NCBI GenBank assembly: GCA_964388085.1
Contig: CAYLZW010000105.1
Location: 1-17,718 of the forward strand
DNA: 17,718 nucleotides
Direction: 5' to 3'
Origin: CAYLZW01 sp964388085
Lineage (GTDB): Bacteria > Myxococcota > UBA727 > CAYLZW01
Shown here: in pieces, positions 14,391-17,718 of the stretch
How positions within the stretch are numbered: position 1 is the first letter of the stretch
Layout: each line of letters opens with the position of its first letter
The notes under the pieces: model-generated
The model's database searches: none
What the model saw: the letters and a program-made list of their open reading frames with translations, nothing else
What the model was told of the DNA's origin: nothing
Program-made: the position numbers and the translations under genes

Positions 14391-14399
14391 CATATAGCA
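14391..14399 (-). promoter_or_regulatory. Extended -10-like element of the receptor operon
   Basis: The minus strand reads TGCTATATG, an extended -10 (TGn) followed by TATATG. The hexamer ends at 14391 and the ATG begins at 14383, so the transcript would begin at or one base before the start codon. No convincing -35 is seen, as is common for extended -10 promoters. It would drive the whole 14383-8175 operon. Confidence 0.5.
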
Positions 14400-14538
14400 C
14401 CGAGCCGGAGACGGTGGGCAGAGGTTCGCCTTCCCTCCGCTGTGGCGTCTCAGCGCGTGTGCGAGATGTCGACGGCTGTCAGGCCTGATTCCACCCCAAG
14501 GCCGTCGTCAAAACGCCGGGCGGGCGTGTAGGAGTCGG

Positions 14539-14558
14539 TGGCTGGCGCTCGCCTGCCA
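14539..14558. repeat. Imperfect dyad, possible operator
   Basis: TGGCTGGCG (14539-14547) and CGCCTGCCA (14550-14558) are reverse complements except at one base, with a two-base centre. The size and symmetry fit a site for a dimeric regulator acting on the kinase gene or the divergent operon. No regulator can be named. Confidence 0.4.
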
Positions 14559-14593
14559 GGGTCTGCCATGCTGATCGCCCAAGATCCGGCGGC

Positions 14594-14612
14594 CCTGGGC
14601 AAAAGGCCCAGG
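14594..14612 (+). repeat. GC-rich hairpin in the leader of the PEGA kinase gene
   Basis: CCTGGGC (14594-14600), loop AAAAG, GCCCAGG (14606-14612): a perfect 7-bp stem with a 5-base loop, about 67 bases upstream of the start codon. No U-tract follows, so it is not a classical intrinsic terminator. It may be a leader structure or a protein-binding site. Confidence 0.5.
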
Positions 14613-14679
14613 TGCGTCGTGGCCTGCGAACCGCGCGCGCCGCATCCTCCGCGGCGGGCGCGTGAGGAAGCGCGAGACG

Positions 14680-17031
14680 ATGGGCGAACGCTTCGGCGAA
14701 TACGAGCTCATCAAGAAGATCGCCACCGGCGGCATGGCCGAGATCTATCTCGCGCGCATCGGCGGCGTGGAGGGCTTCACGCGCCGTGTCGTCGTCAAGC
14801 GGATGCTGCCGCAGCTCGCCGTACGCAACGACTTCGTGCAGATGTTCCTCGACGAGGCCCGCCTGGCGGCGAACCTCGTGCATCCGAACATCGTGCAGGT
14901 GTTCAACCTCGGGCAGGTCGACGGCGCGTACTTCATGGCCATGGAGCTCATCGACGGGCCGCACCTCGGGGCGCTGTTCGCGCACTCGCTCCGGCAGCGG
15001 CGCCCGCTCCCGCTCGAGCTGTGCGTCTACACCGTCGCGCGCGCCGCCGACGGGCTTCACTACGCGCACGAGCAGCGTGATCAGAGCACGGGCCAGCCGC
15101 TCAACATCGTGCACCGCGACATCAGTCCCCAGAACGTGCTCGTCTCGCGCCACGGCGACGTGAAGGTGACGGACTTCGGCGTCGCCAAGGCGGAGACGCA
15201 GCAGTCGAAGACGCGCACGGGCATCATCAAGGGCAAGGTCTCGTACATGTCGCCCGAGCAGTGCCTCGGCGAGCCCGTCGATCGGCGCACCGACGTGTTC
15301 GCCCTCGGCGTGGTGCTCTACGAGCTGCTCACGCGCCGCCGCCTGTACCGCGAGAAGAGCGATCTGCTCACCATGCAGCGCATCACGGGCGAGGATCTGA
15401 AGCCGCCGTCGGCGCTGAACCCGGGCGTCGATCCCGAGCTCGATCGCATCGCCGCCGAGGCGCTCTCGAAAGGGCGCGACGAGCGCTATCGCTCCGCGGC
15501 CGATCTGTCCGAGGCCCTCGACATCTGGCTCGCGACCCAGGGGCACGCCGACTGCCGCTCCCAACTGCAGCGCTGGATGGAGGCGCACGCCGACAGCCTC
15601 GGCATCGGCGCCGACGGCGTGGAGGAGTCCTCGAGCGGCACGCCCGCCTGGGAGAAGAGCGGGGCCGAGGAGGTCGTCGCGGCCGCCCTCGAGGGCGATG
15701 AGGGCACGGTGTCGACGCCAGCCCTCGACCCGGCGCGCGACTCGCTGTCGGGCAAGCATCCGGTGATCAACACCGAGGATCTAGACGTCAGCACCTCCCG
15801 CCTCGATCCCATGCGCCCACCGACGACGAGCGCGGACGACCTCGTCGACAGCGTCGACGGCGGGCCGACGCAGCACATGCTCTCGAGCGACACGCAGGTG
15901 GTGCGCGGGCCGCCCCCCGACATCGATGGCGTCGGCCCGACGGCGGTGCACGAGATCGAGCTGCCGCCCGAATTGCTCGCCCGTCCGCGGCGCCCCATGG
16001 CCGCCATGGTGGGCGTGGTCACCGCGCTCTGTCTCATCGTCGCCGTCGTCGGCTTCTTCGGCATGCGCGACGCGAAGGCACCGGACACGGATCAGGTCGT
16101 CACGGTGCAGAGCGCGACCGGAGAAGGCGCCGTCCTGCCCATGGGCGACGGCGCCCCCGCGGGGCAAGCGGGCGATCCGGCGGACGCGACCGCGGCAGCG
16201 ACGCCCGAGGGTGTGCAGAAGGACGGCCCGGTGGACGCTCCCGCCGCCCCGGAGGAGGCCCCGACGGGAGGCGCCACGGCCACCCCCAGCGAGCCTCCCG
16301 CGGCCGCGGAGCGGCTCAAGCTGCTCGTCGAGACGGTGCCGAGCGGGGTGCTCGTGGTCGTGGCCGGGGAGCCGCGCAAGGACTCGCCGGTCGAGGTCGA
16401 GCTCGACGCCGAGGACGGTGACGAGGTCGAGGTGCGCGCGATCTTCGCGGATCAGCCGCCGGTGACCCAGCGGGTGCGCCTGTCGTCGGGCCAGCGCAAC
16501 GAGGTGCGGGTGCTCGCGAAGGTGAAGGCGAGCGTGCTCTCCGATCCGGCCGGGGCGCAGATCTTCGTCGGTGACAAGAACGTGGGCGCGACGCCGCGGC
16601 GCGAGCTGTTCCTGAGCCCGGAGCAGAAGATCACCGTCGCGCTCGTGAAGCCCGGGTACAAGCGCTGGACGCGGCAGCTGACCCCCACGGCGGGCGAGGA
16701 TCTCGCCATCGAGGCGCATCTCGAGCGGGCGCCCGAGCGCCGCGAGTCCGCGCGCTCGTCGCCGACCCAGGCGCCCGCCTACGGCTCCTTGCAGGTGAGC
16801 TCCAAGCCCTGGGGCATCGTCTACGTCGACGGTAAGCGGGTCGGACCCACCCCGGTGCTGGTGCCGAAGGTACGGGCGGGCACGCGCAAGGTGCGCATCG
16901 TCAACAAGGACGACGGCTTCGGCTTCTCGAAGAGCACCACCGTCGACGTCAGAAAGAACCAGCAGTCCAACGTGGGCTTCGTGTTCGAGAAGAAGGGCGA
17001 GCGCTACGAGCTCGTGCGTCTGGTCCAGTAG
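14680..17031 (+). CDS. Transmembrane Ser/Thr protein kinase with three C-terminal PEGA-like repeats
   Basis: A 783-residue kinase. The kinase domain covers about residues 8-280: glycine loop IATGGMAEIYLA (14-25), lysine K40 in VVVKRM, E59, HRDISPQN with D147 and N152, TDFGVAK (164-170) and YMSPEQ (189-194). All catalytic residues are present. A long acidic, Ser/Thr-rich linker with possible phosphosites follows, then one membrane helix at about 440-462 (AAMVGVVTALCLIVAVVGFF), an Ala/Pro-rich spacer, and three PEGA-like repeats at about 545-611, 612-690 and 701-775 (VPSGVLVVVAG, SDPAGAQIFVGDKNVGATPR, SSKPWGIVYVDGKRVGPTPV). The kinase faces the cytoplasm and the repeats the periplasm, so it is a likely envelope sensor. 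The ATG at 14680 was chosen for GAGGAAGCGCGAGACG upstream; a GTG at 14662 adds six residues and lacks a good ribosome site. Confidence 0.94.
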   Translation: MGERFGEYELIKKIATGGMAEIYLARIGGVEGFTRRVVVKRMLPQLAVRNDFVQMFLDEARLAANLVHPNIVQVFNLGQVDGAYFMAMELIDGPHLGALFAHSLRQRRPLPLELCVYTVARAADGLHYAHEQRDQSTGQPLNIVHRDISPQNVLVSRHGDVKVTDFGVAKAETQQSKTRTGIIKGKVSYMSPEQCLGEPVDRRTDVFALGVVLYELLTRRRLYREKSDLLTMQRITGEDLKPPSALNPGVDPELDRIAAEALSKGRDERYRSAADLSEALDIWLATQGHADCRSQLQRWMEAHADSLGIGADGVEESSSGTPAWEKSGAEEVVAAALEGDEGTVSTPALDPARDSLSGKHPVINTEDLDVSTSRLDPMRPPTTSADDLVDSVDGGPTQHMLSSDTQVVRGPPPDIDGVGPTAVHEIELPPELLARPRRPMAAMVGVVTALCLIVAVVGFFGMRDAKAPDTDQVVTVQSATGEGAVLPMGDGAPAGQAGDPADATAAATPEGVQKDGPVDAPAAPEEAPTGGATATPSEPPAAAERLKLLVETVPSGVLVVVAGEPRKDSPVEVELDAEDGDEVEVRAIFADQPPVTQRVRLSSGQRNEVRVLAKVKASVLSDPAGAQIFVGDKNVGATPRRELFLSPEQKITVALVKPGYKRWTRQLTPTAGEDLAIEAHLERAPERRESARSSPTQAPAYGSLQVSSKPWGIVYVDGKRVGPTPVLVPKVRAGTRKVRIVNKDDGFGFSKSTTVDVRKNQQSNVGFVFEKKGERYELVRLVQ

Positions 17032-17091
17032 CTCCCTCCCTGGCCCGGGACGAACCTCGTCGCGCGACGAGCGCAGACTCGCCTTGGCCCG

Positions 17092-17100
17092 TGCTAGCCT
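17092..17100 (+). promoter_or_regulatory. Extended -10-like element upstream of the 17109 gene
   Basis: TGCTAGCCT combines an extended TGn with TAGCCT (17095-17100). The hexamer ends eight bases before the ATG of the next gene, so the mRNA would start at or next to the start codon, and no Shine-Dalgarno is present. The arrangement matches those before 2197 and 14383. Confidence 0.45.
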
Positions 17101-17108
17101 CCCTGCCG

Positions 17109-17718
17109 ATGAGCACGTCCGAGCACACACAGACACGCACCGCCATGGTGGACGGCCAGGAGATGGGCGCCGACGAGGCCGCGGCCATCCACGAGGTGCG
17201 TGAGATCTTCGAGAAGTTCCGTAAGTCGCTCAAGACCATCGCGCTCTATCGGCACAACGTCGAGCGCTACAGCGAGTACCTCGCGCCCTTCTACAACGCG
17301 CTCGACGACTTCCTCTCGCGCAAGGGCACGCTCGAGCTGCGGCTCGAGCCCATCGCCTACAAGTACAAAAAGCACATCGTCTACGAGGACACCTCACGCG
17401 ACGCCAACATCATCTACCCGTTCTTCCAGGCGGGGATCCGGCTGTTCATCTTCAAGTCGGGGCTGAGCGCCGACGAGCTCCAGCGCTTCTTGTTGTTGAC
17501 CCTGGGTGATCCGACGTCGCGCGAGACGCGCGAGGACATCATCACGCGGCTGTGGAAGGCGGAGCTCGAGAACATCGAGTACATCGTCGTCGAGGGCTTC
17601 AAGGCCGCGCCCGATCAGGACGGTGAAGAGGTCGAGGTCGAGGTCGAGAAGGTCGTCGCCTACCTCTACCGGCAGCTGCAGTCGAACTCCGACGACGTGC
17701 TGCGCTTCGCGCGCCTCA
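17109..17718 (+). CDS. Conserved-looking protein of unknown function, N-terminal part (cut by window edge)
   Basis: An open frame from the ATG at 17109 runs off the window; 203 residues are visible. It is not a membrane protein so far. After a polar start (MSTSEHTQTRTAMVDGQEMG), the region IHEVREIFEKFRKSLKTIAL, YRHNVERYSEYLAPFYNALD, IAYKYKKHIVYED, IIYPFFQAGIRLFIFKSGLS and ADELQRFLLLTL reminds me of the N-terminal part of large HEAT-repeat or signalling proteins in Myxococcota and related phyla. That is a memory of pattern, not a search result. An acidic Glu/Val repeat (GEEVEVEVEKVV) follows. It lies 77 bases after the PEGA kinase and may be a partner or substrate, though it has its own promoter-like element. 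A second possible start is the ATG at 17144. Confidence 0.75.
   Translation, partial: MSTSEHTQTRTAMVDGQEMGADEAAAIHEVREIFEKFRKSLKTIALYRHNVERYSEYLAPFYNALDDFLSRKGTLELRLEPIAYKYKKHIVYEDTSRDANIIYPFFQAGIRLFIFKSGLSADELQRFLLLTLGDPTSRETREDIITRLWKAELENIEYIVVEGFKAAPDQDGEEVEVEVEKVVAYLYRQLQSNSDDVLRFARL

Larger units (their letters stand above)
14400..14679. other. Divergent intergenic region between receptor operon and PEGA kinase gene
   Basis: About 280 bases hold no supportable gene; the open frames seen here have no ribosome site, signal or domain. The region contains an imperfect 20-base dyad (14539-14558) and a GC-rich hairpin (14594-14612), both upstream of the kinase start. GAGGAA at 14663-14668 is the likely Shine-Dalgarno for the ATG at 14680. 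Confidence 0.6.

Noticed and set aside
14538..15080. Plus-strand frame starting in the intergenic region and running into the kinase gene
   Set aside because: It overlaps the kinase in another frame, has the Arg-rich shadow composition and no ribosome binding site.
16312..17031. PASTA repeats at the C-terminus of the membrane kinase
   Set aside because: The repeats have the SxPxGxxVxVDG-type pattern with xGxTP that is typical of PEGA, not the PASTA pattern.
1..17718. CRISPR array, tRNA, rRNA, insertion sequence or prophage
   Set aside because: No regularly spaced repeats, transposase or integrase motifs, phage structural genes or RNA-gene signatures were seen on either strand by eye.

Overview
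The window is high-GC DNA with strongly G/C-biased third codon positions. It carries two Ser/Thr protein kinases (one with a membrane anchor and PEGA-like repeats), many lipoproteins, a TonB-dependent receptor with a TonB C-terminal domain at its own N-terminus, and an adrenodoxin-reductase-type flavoprotein. This mix suggests a Gram-negative predatory or social bacterium of the Myxococcota (Polyangia-like). The assignment rests on gene content only; no rRNA or other marker gene is present. I saw no tRNA, rRNA, CRISPR array, insertion sequence or phage gene.

Left part (1-5360): the N-terminal third of an ABC-2-type ATPase on the minus strand; a large protein with four peptidoglycan-binding repeats and an M15-like zinc peptidase domain but no signal peptide; a small putative lipoprotein; a coupled pair made of an Rrf2-family repressor and a thioredoxin-reductase-like flavoprotein with a CPYC centre; and a soluble Ser/Thr kinase. 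A perfect 8-bp inverted repeat overlaps the Rrf2 start codon and looks like an autoregulatory operator.

Middle (5372-8129): a DUF423 membrane protein on the minus strand, a 67-residue two-helix membrane protein, an FprA-type ferredoxin/adrenodoxin-NADP+ reductase, and a minus-strand orphan ORF of different codon use that looks like a lipoprotein without its signal sequence.

Right-centre (8175-14383, minus strand): a tightly packed five-gene operon (4-nt overlaps or gaps of 1-9 nt). In transcription order it encodes a Cys-rich lipoprotein, a Sec-exported TPR-like protein with a C-terminal membrane helix, a small lipoprotein, the 936-residue TonB-CTD/carboxypeptidase-regulatory/plug/barrel receptor, and a 403-residue lipoprotein. 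All five products are predicted in the envelope. This is the best candidate in the window for an undescribed system: an outer-membrane receptor complex whose receptor carries both a TonB-box-like segment and a TonB C-terminal fold.

Right end (14680-17718): divergent from that operon lies a transmembrane Ser/Thr kinase with three PEGA-like repeats, followed by the start of a conserved-looking protein of unknown function that runs off the window. Several genes (2197, 2894, 14383, 17109) have a -10-like hexamer ending a few bases upstream of the start codon and no clear Shine-Dalgarno sequence, so leaderless transcripts may be common here.
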